DNA from: JABMPR01 sp964508765
Lineage (GTDB): Bacteria; Fidelibacterota; UBA8477; JABMPR01
Reading direction: 5' to 3'
NCBI GenBank assembly: GCA_964508765.1
Contig: CAZDVD010000013.1
Span: 6,248-70,247 of the forward strand
Length of the DNA stretch: 64,000 nt
The position numbers were made by a program, and so were the translations under genes. Under the pieces are notes generated by a model. That model did no database searches. It was given only the letters and a program-made list of their open reading frames with translations, and was not told where the DNA came from. Positions 10,033 through 19,615 of this stretch are shown here, in pieces. Positions within the stretch are counted from its first letter, which is position 1. Each line of letters begins with the position of its first letter.

Positions 10033-11082
10033 CTAGTCCACAATATCCAAGAGAGAACCATCTTTTACATCATTATGCCCTTTAACAATGAGCATATCTC
10101 CAGGACTAACATCCGCATCTATAAATACTTCTGAACCGGAAAGTGCCCGAATGCTGATTTCTTTCTGTACAGCTCTGCCCTCTTCAGCCAGATAGATGAA
10201 TTTCTTTTCACCATCGTCCTGAATCAGGTTCAGTTGCAACACCAGAGCTTCGGGATAATATTCCTGAACAATCCGGACATCACCAATGAGACCCAATTTC
10301 ATCCCGCTCATATTGCCTGACATGCGAACTTCAACATCATAATTGTTAGACATATTTTTGGGTGCCATGCCGATACGAAGCACGGCTCCTCCGAAAACTC
10401 GATCGGGAAAGGTTTTAAATTTGATCTGTGCAAATTGTCCATTTTTAATTTGCCCAATGCGCGCCTCAGGCACAGGAACAATAAGTTTCAAATGATTCAT
10501 GTCAGCCAATACCATGGGTGGCTGCATGGCGGCTCCAGGTGAAACCAGATCACCAATATTTAGATTTTTTGCCACAATCCAGCCACTGAAAGGAGCACGA
10601 AGTACTGCATTATCCAGTGAATTCTTCGCCTGGGTATAGCCAGCTTTCGCGTTATCGAGACCAATCCGAGCCATCTCATATTGATCGGAAGAAATCACAT
10701 TCGAATTAAACAGGGATTTAGAGCTTTCCAGGTCTCGCCTGGATTTCTCATACATGGATTTTGCCTGAGTGTACATGGTGGAATACACATCCGTCTCGAT
10801 ACTGGCCAGACGTTGATCCTTATTTACATAATCACCAACATTCACCCAAATTGAGTCCACCTGTCCGGATGACTGAAACAGCAAATTGACCTGATTTTCA
10901 GAGACAACTCTACCAATACTGTGGAAATCTATTTGAAAGGGCTTGTATTTTACCGTGTCCAGTGCAACCGGAACCTTTATTTCGACAATTTCTTTTACTT
11001 CTGCTTCGCCACCACAATTTGACAGCACTGTTAAACTTACTACGCTGAGTAGTATGCGTACCCATGTCTTCAATGATTTCAT
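10033..11082 (-). CDS. RND efflux periplasmic adaptor (membrane fusion protein), lipoprotein
   Basis: A 349-residue adaptor with a lipobox ending at Cys23 (LTVLSNC). The order of domains is typical: an N-terminal lipoyl half (GRVVSENQVNLLFQSSGQV), a helical hairpin around residues 100-145 (SMYEKSRRDLESSKSLF), the second lipoyl half (LRAPFSGWIVAKNLNIGDLV), then beta-barrel and membrane-proximal domains. It bridges the pump and the TolC-like channel. Its start codon overlaps the stop of the channel gene by one base, so the two are translationally coupled. Confidence 0.92.
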   Translation of the reverse strand: MKSLKTWVRILLSVVSLTVLSNCGGEAEVKEIVEIKVPVALDTVKYKPFQIDFHSIGRVVSENQVNLLFQSSGQVDSIWVNVGDYVNKDQRLASIETDVYSTMYTQAKSMYEKSRRDLESSKSLFNSNVISSDQYEMARIGLDNAKAGYTQAKNSLDNAVLRAPFSGWIVAKNLNIGDLVSPGAAMQPPMVLADMNHLKLIVPVPEARIGQIKNGQFAQIKFKTFPDRVFGGAVLRIGMAPKNMSNNYDVEVRMSGNMSGMKLGLIGDVRIVQEYYPEALVLQLNLIQDDGEKKFIYLAEEGRAVQKEISIRALSGSEVFIDADVSPGDMLIVKGHNDVKDGSLLDIVD

Positions 11083-12521
11083 TATTCTTCTCCAAGGGCA
11101 CGTGCCAGTGAGGCGCGGGCGCTGTTATATTCATAATATGCCTGATAGAGACCAAGTTCGGCCTGGTCGCTGGCGCTTTGGGAATCCAGAACCTGTAGTT
11201 GGCTCGCCATACCTTGTTGGTAGAGACGCTGGGCCATATCGACTCCCTTACGAGCCTGTCCGACCCCTTTGAGACCAGCATCTATTTTTCTGGCAGATTC
11301 CTGGATGCTCAGATAAATACTCCTCAGCTCCAGGAGCAGATTCTCCCGCATATCATGTTGCTGGTATTCAGATTTCCGATGATCAGCTTTGGCTTTCTGC
11401 ACCCTGGCTGTAGAACCAAAGCCATTAAATATGGGCATGTTGATCCCAACTGCCAGAGATGAGGACTCATTGAAGTCTGCATCATCATAGCCTTCATCAT
11501 TGTATGACTTCATTTCCTGATATGATCCGGTCAGTGCAATGGAGGGCATGAACTCTGCCTTGACCATGAGGATATTTTCCTTCATGAGTCTCACATTGGC
11601 CTCCAGCTGAGAGAACATGGGTTGATTCGAAATCATTTTGCGTTCCAATTCAGCCAGATCGAGATTGCTATCTATTTGTGTTTGAAGTTCACCCAGAGTG
11701 GCGATGTCCTGATCAATCTGGAGTCCACAGCTACGCTTTAAGTCAGCATAGGCTAGTTCTTTCATCTTGCGGGCATTGCTCACCATGGTGGTTTGATTGG
11801 CGACCTGCACATCTGCTCTGATTACATCGAATTCAGCTGTTTTGCCCTGCTCATAAAGCGCAGTTACATTCTTCAGGTTCTGCTGCATGACCTTAAGTGA
11901 ATTTTCCATTACCGAGATCATTTTATCAGCCAGTAAAACTCCAAAGTAGGCTTTCTTGGTATTTTCGATGACAAATAGTCGAGTTACATCAGCCGCAGAG
12001 GTTGCCAGATCTCCATATACATTGGCGCCACGGATGGCGGCAATGACACGACCCTCAAACAGGGGTTGAGTCAAACTCAGTCCATAAACCATGGTATTGT
12101 CTGATCCAAAGGCCAACTCAAGGGGGACCATCTGGATTCCCGTCTGTTGGAGATGTTGCCCAGGAATGGGAATTCCATCGGTTCCGATATATGGGATCGT
12201 GTTTCCTGTGCCATCTGTAAGCGCTACCGGGTTGCCTGATGCATCAATGACACCAAAGGGAACAGGGAACGAAAGCGGTTGTGCTCCAATGGCAAAACTA
12301 TGAGACATCTGACCAAATGCAGAGATAACTGGTAAGGCAGAGGAAAATGCTTCTTTACGTTGCGCTTTTGCTTTGAACAGTTCTTCCTGAGCATTTTGCA
12401 TATTTACATTGTTTTTCAGTGCCAACGCAATGGCCTGGTCTAAATCCAAATCCAGGGTCTGGGCTTGCATTGGGTTGATCAATAAGAGGCTGACCACTAT
12501 AGTCAGCAAACATTTAGTCAT
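11082..12521 (-). CDS. TolC-family outer-membrane efflux channel
   Basis: The 479-residue protein starts with a signal peptide ending near PMQAQ and has the internally duplicated outer-membrane-factor design: DLDQAIALALKNNVNMQNAQ at the N-terminus and a second helix set (VGQARKGVDMAQRLYQQGM) in the C-terminal half, with strand regions between. It is the exit duct for the pump. A loop around residues 85-135 is long and rich in Gly, Pro and Thr compared with textbook TolC. The start overlaps the regulator's stop by four bases (ATGA), so the operon is tightly packed. Confidence 0.93.
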   Translation of the reverse strand: MTKCLLTIVVSLLLINPMQAQTLDLDLDQAIALALKNNVNMQNAQEELFKAKAQRKEAFSSALPVISAFGQMSHSFAIGAQPLSFPVPFGVIDASGNPVALTDGTGNTIPYIGTDGIPIPGQHLQQTGIQMVPLELAFGSDNTMVYGLSLTQPLFEGRVIAAIRGANVYGDLATSAADVTRLFVIENTKKAYFGVLLADKMISVMENSLKVMQQNLKNVTALYEQGKTAEFDVIRADVQVANQTTMVSNARKMKELAYADLKRSCGLQIDQDIATLGELQTQIDSNLDLAELERKMISNQPMFSQLEANVRLMKENILMVKAEFMPSIALTGSYQEMKSYNDEGYDDADFNESSSLAVGINMPIFNGFGSTARVQKAKADHRKSEYQQHDMRENLLLELRSIYLSIQESARKIDAGLKGVGQARKGVDMAQRLYQQGMASQLQVLDSQSASDQAELGLYQAYYEYNSARASLARALGEE

Positions 12522-13135
12522 GATTTGACTCCATTAAAAAAGATATCAATAATTTCATCAGCGTACATTTCATCCATCTTCATGTCCCCGGCATTCAATG
12601 AGCGAACCTGTCCGTGGATCATACCACTCAGATAGGTTGCATAATGCTGTGCATTACCCGGACGCAGTTGACCCGCATCCATAGCAGCCTGCATCTCGAT
12701 AACCACCATTTTTTTCAATTCCTGAAAGCGATCGAAAACGGGTCTACTGCAGGTATGATTCATCAATTTCTGATGATTGGTCATCACGACATTCATAAAA
12801 TCGGTATTTTGGCGATAGTAGTTGAACTGTGAATTGGCAATGAGGCGAATTCTTTCGAGGGGATCAGCAACGGAGGACAATTGGTCATAGAGGAAGTCTA
12901 GAATTTTCTCTACAGCAAAGTCAAAGGCTGAGAGCAACAGGTCATCCTTATTCTCGAAATAATTGTAAAGCGTACCTTTGCCAAATTCAGCCAGGGTGGC
13001 AACATCCTCAAGTTTTGTTTCCGCAAATCCCTTTTGGGCGAAGAGGTGCACAGCTGCTTTAAGGATGGCTTCCTTGTTGCGTAGCTTATCTCTTTCTTTG
13101 CGACTTAAAACATTTTCTTTTGAACTATTATTCAT
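12518..13135 (-). CDS. TetR/AcrR-family transcriptional regulator of the efflux operon
   Basis: A 205-residue regulator. The N-terminal DNA-binding domain is clear: AILKAAVHLFAQKGFAETKL, then VATLAEFGKGTLYNYFENKDD, which is the helix-turn-helix with the usual TLYNYF recognition segment. The remaining helices form the ligand-binding and dimer domain. As first gene of the efflux operon it probably represses its own transcript and is released by a pump substrate; this is inferred from family habit and position. A near-palindrome just upstream (13140-13153) is a candidate operator. Confidence 0.92.
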   Translation of the reverse strand: MNNSSKENVLSRKERDKLRNKEAILKAAVHLFAQKGFAETKLEDVATLAEFGKGTLYNYFENKDDLLLSAFDFAVEKILDFLYDQLSSVADPLERIRLIANSQFNYYRQNTDFMNVVMTNHQKLMNHTCSRPVFDRFQELKKMVVIEMQAAMDAGQLRPGNAQHYATYLSGMIHGQVRSLNAGDMKMDEMYADEIIDIFFNGVKS

Positions 13136-13139
13136 TATA

Positions 13140-13153
13140 TGACTCCTGGGTCA
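13140..13153. promoter_or_regulatory. Candidate TetR operator overlapping the ribosome site
   Basis: TGACTCCTGGGTCA is a near-perfect dyad (TGACYC/GRGTCA) beginning five bases before the regulator's start codon. It also contains the AGGAG ribosome site of that gene. Its size suits a TetR operator, but dyads of this length arise by chance, and it lies very close to the start. Confidence 0.3.
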
Positions 13154-13270
13154 CAATTAAGTACGGCTGGTCATATCCACAAGAAACATTATCATGTTTA
13201 TTTGAAAATATTTTTAACTAAATGCGACATACTCATGTACAAGGCATGAGATTTGAATATCTTTCCAGCC

Positions 13271-14188
13271 ATGATTAATATTTTTACCAGCGAACGATTC
13301 CTGCAGCATGATACTGGATTTGGTCACCCCGAGCGACCCGAGCGCCTCACTGCATGTACAGATGGTATCAAGAAAAGTGAGTTTCTTGACCAGATCAAGT
13401 GGATTGAACCACGAAAGGCCACGGTTGATGAAATCAAGCTGGTCCATACCCCGGGTCACATCCTCAATGTCCACAATACCGTTAAACACGGTGGTTTTAG
13501 TCTGGATGCCGATACCATGGTGAGTCCGGAGAGCTATGAAATCGCCCTCCAGAGCACAGGCGCCTGGCTAGAAGGTGTGGATCGTATTGTCGGACACCAA
13601 GAATCGTCCTTTGTCATCTCACGTCCCCCAGGACATCATGCCGAACGTGATAATGCCATGGGTTTTTGCCTCTTTAACAATTGTGCCATTGCTGCGAATT
13701 ATGCCATGACCGTAAGAGGTGTGAATCGAGTCGCCGTACTGGATTGGGATGTTCATCATGGAAATGGGACCCAGCATATCCTGGAATCTGATCCCGATAT
13801 GGCCTATTGTTCACTTCATCAATGGCCCTACTATCCCGGGACTGGAGCTAAACATGAAACAGGTGATTATAGTAATGTTCTCAATATCCCCCTCTCCATG
13901 GGATCTGGTAAATATGAGTATTTCAACGCCTTCGATAAAAAAGTTTTACCCTTCCTGAAAAATTGGGAACCAGAATTGCTGATAATCAGCGCAGGATTTG
14001 ATGCCAGCAAGAATGACCCCCTGGGTGGTATGCGGCTTTTGCCAGAACACTTCGCGGAGTTTACTCGTTACTGTCTGGATTTCACCCCTCATCTGCTGGT
14101 GGGCCTTGAAGGTGGCTATAATTTGAAGGATCTTGCTGATTGTTCACGCTCGGTTGCCGAAGTGCTTATCGATCACGAAAGAGACTAA
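13271..14188 (+). CDS. Histone deacetylase-family (AcuC/HDAC-like) amidohydrolase
   Basis: I use the ATG at 13271 because the family starts at MINIFTSERF; a TTG at 13253 is possible. The 306-residue enzyme has the arginase-deacetylase signature: GHPERPERL near the start, RPPGHHA (118-124, general-base histidines), zinc ligands in DWDVHHGNG (Asp160, His162) and the later AGFDAS, plus the end motif LEGGYNLKDL. It should hydrolyse acetyl-lysine, acetylpolyamine or a related amide in the cytoplasm. It is divergent from the tetR efflux operon with a 135-base gap, and a transporter gene follows on the same strand. Confidence 0.92.
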   Translation: MINIFTSERFLQHDTGFGHPERPERLTACTDGIKKSEFLDQIKWIEPRKATVDEIKLVHTPGHILNVHNTVKHGGFSLDADTMVSPESYEIALQSTGAWLEGVDRIVGHQESSFVISRPPGHHAERDNAMGFCLFNNCAIAANYAMTVRGVNRVAVLDWDVHHGNGTQHILESDPDMAYCSLHQWPYYPGTGAKHETGDYSNVLNIPLSMGSGKYEYFNAFDKKVLPFLKNWEPELLIISAGFDASKNDPLGGMRLLPEHFAEFTRYCLDFTPHLLVGLEGGYNLKDLADCSRSVAEVLIDHERD

Positions 14189-14305
14189 CCAATGCATGTC
14201 AATAGACCCCTCAACCCCTTGACTATCCCATGGACAGGATTAGTCAAGAAGGCGTCCCTGCGTCATATTGACCTTAACCAACCAATGAACACCCCTGGAT
14301 AATTT

Positions 14306-15721
14306 ATGTTAGATACTAGACGTCAGACCCGGCGCGTACTGGGTAAATTACAAATCTCTTCCACGAGACGATTTGTGAAAATGATATTAACAGCAGTTTT
14401 TGCAGCCATGGTTGCCTTTATCCCCTCGTATTCCGGTTTGGAACCAGCAGCCATGTGGACCCTCTTCATCCTTGTTTTTGCAGCTGGCTTATGGATGACT
14501 GAAGCTATTCCTGCGTTTGCCGTTGCAGTGCTTATCATTGGCCTGGAAATCCTCGTTTTAGGTAGACCAGGTGGTGTCTATGCCACAGGTCCCAAAGACT
14601 GGCAAATGTTCGTGAATCCGTGGTCCAGTCCCATCATGTGGCTCTTTATGGGTGGCTTCGTTCTAGGCCAGGCTGCTCAGACAACTGGTCTTGACCGGAT
14701 GATGGCTCGCTTGGTTCTGAAATGGTTTGGGTCACGACCCTCAAATGTATTACTGGGGGCCATGGGGCTGACCTTTGTGTTCTCCATGTTTATGTCCAAT
14801 ACAGCCACTACAGCCATGATGATGTCCGTTATGGCACCAGTGATTGCCGGTATTGATAAGAAGGACCCCTTTGTAAAAGCGCTGCTTCTGGGCGTGCCCT
14901 TTGCTGCCAATGTGGGTGGCATGGGAACCATCATTGGTAGCCCACCCAACGCTATTGTAGCGGGATTATTACATGAGACATATAATATTAGTTTCGTAGA
15001 GTGGATGACATTGGGTCTTCCCCCTGCCATCGTCCTGTTCTTCATTGCCTGGTTATACTTACGCTTTGCTCACCCATCCAATTCCGATACTTTGGATCTC
15101 AGAGGTCTTGAGTGGGAAACCAGAACGGGTTCATTGCTACCCATGTGGAAACGTCTCCTGGTATTCCCTGTCTTCATGATCACGGTCCTATTGTGGATGA
15201 CAAGCTCTTTGCATGGCATGCCTACTGCTGTTGTTTCATTCATACCCATTACCATTTTCGCTGTGACTGGCATCCTGAATGTTGATGCAATGCGTCGTCT
15301 CCAATGGGACGTTTTGATGCTCATGGCTGGAGGGTTGTCTTTGGGTGTTGCCATTCAGAAAAGTGGTCTGGCCACCTGGGTACTGGGTCTTATTCCCATG
15401 GAAACCATGGGTCTGTTAGGCATCGCCTTTGTGCTAGCCTATGTGACGACCCTGCTATCGAACTTCATGAGCAACACCGCCGCCACAAATATTCTGGCAC
15501 CCCTGGGAATAGCATTCGCTGTTGGATTTGAACCCATGATGGTTATTCCCCTTGCTCTGGGTGCTTCATCAGCCATGTGTTTGCCCATCTCCACCCCCCC
15601 CAATGCCATTGCCTTTGCCACGGGTGATCTAAAAACGACCGATTTTTTCAGAGGCGGCCTGTTAATGGGAATTCTGGGACCCGCCCTGGGAACGCTCTGG
15701 GTGTTCTGGATGCTTGGATAG
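14306..15721 (+). CDS. DASS/SLC13-family sodium:dicarboxylate or sulfate symporter
   Basis: A 471-residue polytopic membrane protein with the two repeated substrate and sodium motifs of the DASS family: SNTATTAMMMSVMAP and GSPPNAIVAG in the first half, and SNFMSNTAATNILAP with ISTPPNAIAFATG in the second. These SNT and Pro-Asn pairs line the transport site. The family carries C4-dicarboxylates, citrate or sulfate with Na+. Around ten or eleven hydrophobic segments are visible. It lies 117 bases after the deacetylase gene, and ends at a convergent hairpin shared with the oxidase gene. Which anion it carries cannot be decided here. Confidence 0.92.
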   Translation: MLDTRRQTRRVLGKLQISSTRRFVKMILTAVFAAMVAFIPSYSGLEPAAMWTLFILVFAAGLWMTEAIPAFAVAVLIIGLEILVLGRPGGVYATGPKDWQMFVNPWSSPIMWLFMGGFVLGQAAQTTGLDRMMARLVLKWFGSRPSNVLLGAMGLTFVFSMFMSNTATTAMMMSVMAPVIAGIDKKDPFVKALLLGVPFAANVGGMGTIIGSPPNAIVAGLLHETYNISFVEWMTLGLPPAIVLFFIAWLYLRFAHPSNSDTLDLRGLEWETRTGSLLPMWKRLLVFPVFMITVLLWMTSSLHGMPTAVVSFIPITIFAVTGILNVDAMRRLQWDVLMLMAGGLSLGVAIQKSGLATWVLGLIPMETMGLLGIAFVLAYVTTLLSNFMSNTAATNILAPLGIAFAVGFEPMMVIPLALGASSAMCLPISTPPNAIAFATGDLKTTDFFRGGLLMGILGPALGTLWVFWMLG

Positions 15722-15752
15722 GGTATTCCTCTTCTGGGGAAATTTCCTCTTT

Positions 15753-15788
15753 ACCAGTAAGGTCGGATTGCAATCCGACCCTACTGGT
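15753..15788. terminator. Bidirectional hairpin between convergent genes, REP-like
   Basis: A long inverted repeat: ACCAGTA, then GGTCGGATT, a GC centre, and the complementary arm AATCCGACC and TACTGGT. It lies between the symporter stop and the oxidase and even contains the oxidase TAG. It can serve both strands. Its core TAGGGTCG...CGACC resembles the hairpin at 20231-20259, so it may also be a dispersed palindromic repeat. Confidence 0.6.
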
Positions 15789-18642
15789 TAAAAACTGCCT
15801 GGTGAACGAGATGAATCAACGATGAATAGGATTCATCTGTGGCGGCTGACATCCCCATTTCACAAGTCCGCGACGTTGAATAATGTCCGTGCGCATCATG
15901 ATGCTTTTTCACTTCTGCAGCTTCATCTCTGGTAGCATGCTCGGTTAATTCTGGGACCAGAAAACCTCGATCACCAGCAAATCCGCAACAACTCACATCT
16001 TCGGGAATGATGGCTTCTTCAGCACAGGCTTGGCCTACTGACAGCATTTTGCTTTCCAAGCCCATCTTGCGGGTTGAACAGGTTGGATGCAGAATGATTT
16101 TATCCGTTTTGTATTTCAAATCTAGACGGGGAATAATCGTATCGTTCAAATAAGCGATGATGTCGATAATATTGAGAGATTTCCATTGCTCCAGATATTC
16201 CCCTTCAAGAATACTATCATAATGAAGCATCTTGTAAGTACAGGGTGAGGTATCCACTACAATGGGCAATTTCCCGCGCTGAGATGTCTTCCAAAGGGAA
16301 CGGACTGTATTTTCTGCCATCAATTTGTAGGCTTTATCAAAACCCTTTGATGAATAGGGCGTTCCACAACAAAGATCTTCCAGGTGATCTGGATAAATAG
16401 GATGTATACCAGCCTCCTGTAGGAGTTGAATAAAGGCTTCGGCCGTGCTCAGCTTGTTGGTTTCACCTGGGGTTTTATTCATGCCCCGATTGAGACATGA
16501 GGCAAAGTAGACAACCTCATCCTTTTCATCAGAATTCTTAATTCTGATAACCGGCAAACCCTTACCACCTGTTGGCATAAACCTGTGCCAAACGGGAATT
16601 CTGCCACCACTCCAACGATGGATCATCATGGAAAGATTAACAATTCTCTGACTGCCAATAAGCCTGGCAACAGGTGTTGCCAGATTGAGACCGAGCCTGA
16701 TCATTTCCACCACAAAACTAAAATATCGTACCGTCCACCAGGCAATTCGACGACCGATTAAGCCGTGGCTCTCTTTTCGGAAATGACGGGTTAAGTCACC
16801 CGTATCAATATTAACGGGACAGCCCAGGGCGCAGAGCCCATCAACGGCGCAGGTATCGACACTTTCAAAGGCGTAATCCTTGAGTAGAATTTGAGCCGTT
16901 TCTCGTTCAGTAAAATCGCCTTGCTGGAGCAATTGTATTTCACGCCAGGTGGCAATGCGTCGTCTGGGTGTCATACTCAAGTCTTTTGAGGGACACCAGG
17001 TTTCACAAAATCCACATTCGATACATTTATCAACCACAGCTTCAACAGTGGGTGTTGGTTTAATATTCTTAAGATGAATATCAGGGTCATCATTGATGAT
17101 CACACCTGGATTTAGAAGCAACTCGGGATCAATAAGAGCTTTGAGATCGCGCATGATCTCTAGACCTACCTCTCCCCATTCTGTTGCCAGAAAAGGAGCC
17201 ATATTGCGACCCGTACCATGTTCAGCCTTCAAGGCACCATCATAGGTGCCTACGGTCATATCCACAACATCCTTAATAAAATGCTCATACTGATCTCTAC
17301 CCGCAGCATCCGTAAAAGTTTGGGATATGACAAAATGGAGATTGCCCTCTTTGGCATGCCCAAAAATAATAGCATCATCATAACCATGTTTTTTGAACAA
17401 GCCCTGCAGTTTAAGGGTTGCGTCTGCCAGATCCTTTAAGCGGAAACAAATATCCTCAATGATAAAAGTAGTCCCAGATTTTCTTGCTGCTCCAACGGAG
17501 GGTAATAATCCCTTACGCAGCCTCCAGTAAAATGTGCGGGTGGTCTCGTCTTCGGTGAATTCTGCGGGGCGGATTAATTTGGCAGTCTTTAAGACCTTGA
17601 GTCCTGCATCCACCCTCTCAACGAGTTTTTCGGGTCGAGGTGCCTGAAATTCGCAAAGCATAGCGGTTGCTTGATCAGGTAGGGCTTTGATCTCTTCAGG
17701 CATTTCAGGATCATCCTGGACGGACCGCAAGGCCGCTCGATCCATCAGTTCTAAGGCCTGGACACCCGCTTTTTGCAAAGCAGCCACTGTCTCTGTAGCC
17801 GAACGTATGTCTTTGAAGAAAAGCAGGGCTGTTGATTTGTGGGGATCGTCAGGTAGGGTTTTTAAGCTAACCTTCGATATGAATCCCAGGGTTCCTTCAG
17901 AGCCCACCAGCAAATGACTTAATATATCAATGGGTTTTTCATAATCGATGATGGCATTTAGTGAATATCCCAGCGTGTTTTTACGAGTGTATTTATCTCT
18001 CACTCGTTTATAGAGAGTTTTGTCGGCAAGGACGCGTTCTCTCAGATCAAGGAGACCATTATAAATTTCAGAAGCTTGCCTCAAGAGCAGATCATCACTG
18101 GATTTATCACTGGTATCATAGGTCTGACCATTTGGTAGAATGAATCTTGCTGTATCAAGAGTATGGTAGGCATTGTCCTTGACACTGCAACACATACCGC
18201 TGGCGTTGTTGGCGATGATACCACCAACCCTACAGGCATCCAATGATGCAGGATCTGGTCCTATTTTGCGTCCATAAGGCGCCAATTTCCGATTTACCCG
18301 TCCTCCAATTACACCAGGATCGAGTTGAATAGTGCCCTTTTTCTGATCATAGGAAATTTCCTGCCATCCATGGCTAACCTCTACGAGGATTCCATCGGTT
18401 ATCGATTGACCAGAGAGTGATGTACCCGCCGCTCTGAATACGAGAGGAATCTGACTGCGTTGAGAATAGGCAAAAAGTTCTATAATTTCGCGCTCATTTA
18501 TCGGTTGCACCACAGCTTTGGGTATCAGTCTGTAAAAGCTGGCATCTCGGGCATAACTATGTCGATCGATTAGTCGCGCTTTAATCCGGTCCTCGGGCAA
18601 AATTGCCCGCAAAGCATCTATCATTGATTTCTCGGAATCCAT
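15781..18642 (-). CDS. FAD-linked oxidase fused to Fe-S and CCG domains (D-lactate/glycolate dehydrogenase-like)
   Basis: This 953-residue protein joins a GlcD-type FAD half to a GlcF-type half. The FAD domain shows AAGTSLSGQSITDG (71-84), IANNASGM and LVGSEGTLGFISKV. The C-terminal half has two 4Fe-4S clusters, CIECGFCETWC and CAVDGLCALGC, followed by two cysteine-rich CCG-type domains (LCCGTPYS, SCCGFAGDRG). Such YdiJ/Dld-type fusions oxidise D-lactate, glycolate or D-2-hydroxyglutarate and pass electrons to quinone or another acceptor at the inner membrane. It is 12 bases downstream of the ppx/gppA gene, so the three genes from 20116 to 15781 probably form one transcript. Confidence 0.9.
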   Translation of the reverse strand: MDSEKSMIDALRAILPEDRIKARLIDRHSYARDASFYRLIPKAVVQPINEREIIELFAYSQRSQIPLVFRAAGTSLSGQSITDGILVEVSHGWQEISYDQKKGTIQLDPGVIGGRVNRKLAPYGRKIGPDPASLDACRVGGIIANNASGMCCSVKDNAYHTLDTARFILPNGQTYDTSDKSSDDLLLRQASEIYNGLLDLRERVLADKTLYKRVRDKYTRKNTLGYSLNAIIDYEKPIDILSHLLVGSEGTLGFISKVSLKTLPDDPHKSTALLFFKDIRSATETVAALQKAGVQALELMDRAALRSVQDDPEMPEEIKALPDQATAMLCEFQAPRPEKLVERVDAGLKVLKTAKLIRPAEFTEDETTRTFYWRLRKGLLPSVGAARKSGTTFIIEDICFRLKDLADATLKLQGLFKKHGYDDAIIFGHAKEGNLHFVISQTFTDAAGRDQYEHFIKDVVDMTVGTYDGALKAEHGTGRNMAPFLATEWGEVGLEIMRDLKALIDPELLLNPGVIINDDPDIHLKNIKPTPTVEAVVDKCIECGFCETWCPSKDLSMTPRRRIATWREIQLLQQGDFTERETAQILLKDYAFESVDTCAVDGLCALGCPVNIDTGDLTRHFRKESHGLIGRRIAWWTVRYFSFVVEMIRLGLNLATPVARLIGSQRIVNLSMMIHRWSGGRIPVWHRFMPTGGKGLPVIRIKNSDEKDEVVYFASCLNRGMNKTPGETNKLSTAEAFIQLLQEAGIHPIYPDHLEDLCCGTPYSSKGFDKAYKLMAENTVRSLWKTSQRGKLPIVVDTSPCTYKMLHYDSILEGEYLEQWKSLNIIDIIAYLNDTIIPRLDLKYKTDKIILHPTCSTRKMGLESKMLSVGQACAEEAIIPEDVSCCGFAGDRGFLVPELTEHATRDEAAEVKKHHDAHGHYSTSRTCEMGMSAATDESYSSLIHLVHQAVFNQ

Positions 18643-18654
18643 GAAATCATTCCC

Positions 18655-19611
18655 TTATTGATTTTTAATATATTCATCGTGCATATGATGCACCAATCCA
18701 TCAGCCAGGCCAAACTGGGGGACAAATATTTCATCAATTTTACCCCAGTCCATAATGGATTTGAAAATTTTTGAAGCATGAATAATAACATCTGCTCGGT
18801 CTGGTCGCAGATGCATAACCCTGATGCGCTCTTCCACACTATAGGAATTGAGCATAGCATCTATCTCGATTAATTCTTTATAACTCACTGGTTTATCATT
18901 TTTACTGCTGGAAAGTCTGAGAATTTTATTCATATTTCCCCCAGATCCAATGGCACTTAACTGTATATCAGCCGGACAATTTTTCAAAATCCAGGCTTGC
19001 ATATCATCCCATACACTTTGTGCTACCTGGTTGTTCAGGAGTCTAACCGAACCAATTGGGAAGGATCGTGAGATCAAGCGCTCACTCCGGGCAAAAAAGG
19101 TTAGCTCTGTACTACCACCACCAACATCAATGTATAAATATGCTCTATCAGGATGGAGCGTCTCAGCAATGTGGGATGCAAAGATCATCTCCGCTTCCTT
19201 GCCACCATCAATAATTTGCAAATCTAGTTGACTTTCCTGACGTATCCGTTCAGCAATCCGAACACCATTGCCGGACTCACGCATGGCTGAAGTTGCACAG
19301 GCTCGATAATCTCTGGGTCCGTAGGCTTTCAAAAGGTGAGAAAATGCGATGAGGGTAGAAACCAGCTGCTCTTCTTTTTCTGGAGAGATATTCTGGTCCA
19401 CAAAGACATCAGCACCAAGTCTGATTGGCATTCTTACCAATGACTCCTTTGCAAAGACACAATGTTCCCCTGTGGTGAGAACCTTGGAAAGCAGAAGGCG
19501 AACCCCATTGGAGCCAATATCTATGGCAGCATATTTTTGTTCTGAATCAGGACACCAGTCACTTTCAGGATCCCGGTTGGTAACCACAAATTTCTTGGAG
19601 GATTTGGCCAT
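18655..19611 (-). CDS. Ppx/GppA-family exopolyphosphatase or pppGpp phosphohydrolase
   Basis: The 318-residue protein has the actin-like ATPase fold signatures of the family: AAIDIGSNGVRLLL (28-41), the acidic DVGGGSTELTFF region and IGSGGNMNKI. It corresponds to the two-domain core only, lacking the C-terminal HD-like domain of the large E. coli enzymes. It should remove terminal phosphates from polyphosphate or pppGpp in the cytoplasm. The gene starts four bases after the SixA-like stop, and such a pairing of a histidine phosphatase with Ppx is common. Confidence 0.88.
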   Translation of the reverse strand: MAKSSKKFVVTNRDPESDWCPDSEQKYAAIDIGSNGVRLLLSKVLTTGEHCVFAKESLVRMPIRLGADVFVDQNISPEKEEQLVSTLIAFSHLLKAYGPRDYRACATSAMRESGNGVRIAERIRQESQLDLQIIDGGKEAEMIFASHIAETLHPDRAYLYIDVGGGSTELTFFARSERLISRSFPIGSVRLLNNQVAQSVWDDMQAWILKNCPADIQLSAIGSGGNMNKILRLSSSKNDKPVSYKELIEIDAMLNSYSVEERIRVMHLRPDRADVIIHASKIFKSIMDWGKIDEIFVPQFGLADGLVHHMHDEYIKNQ

Positions 19612-19615
19612 ATCT

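Noticed and set aside
13232..13250. Operator for the deacetylase gene (CTCATG...CATGAG)
   Set aside because: A six-base dyad with a seven-base gap is expected by chance, and no regulator points to it.
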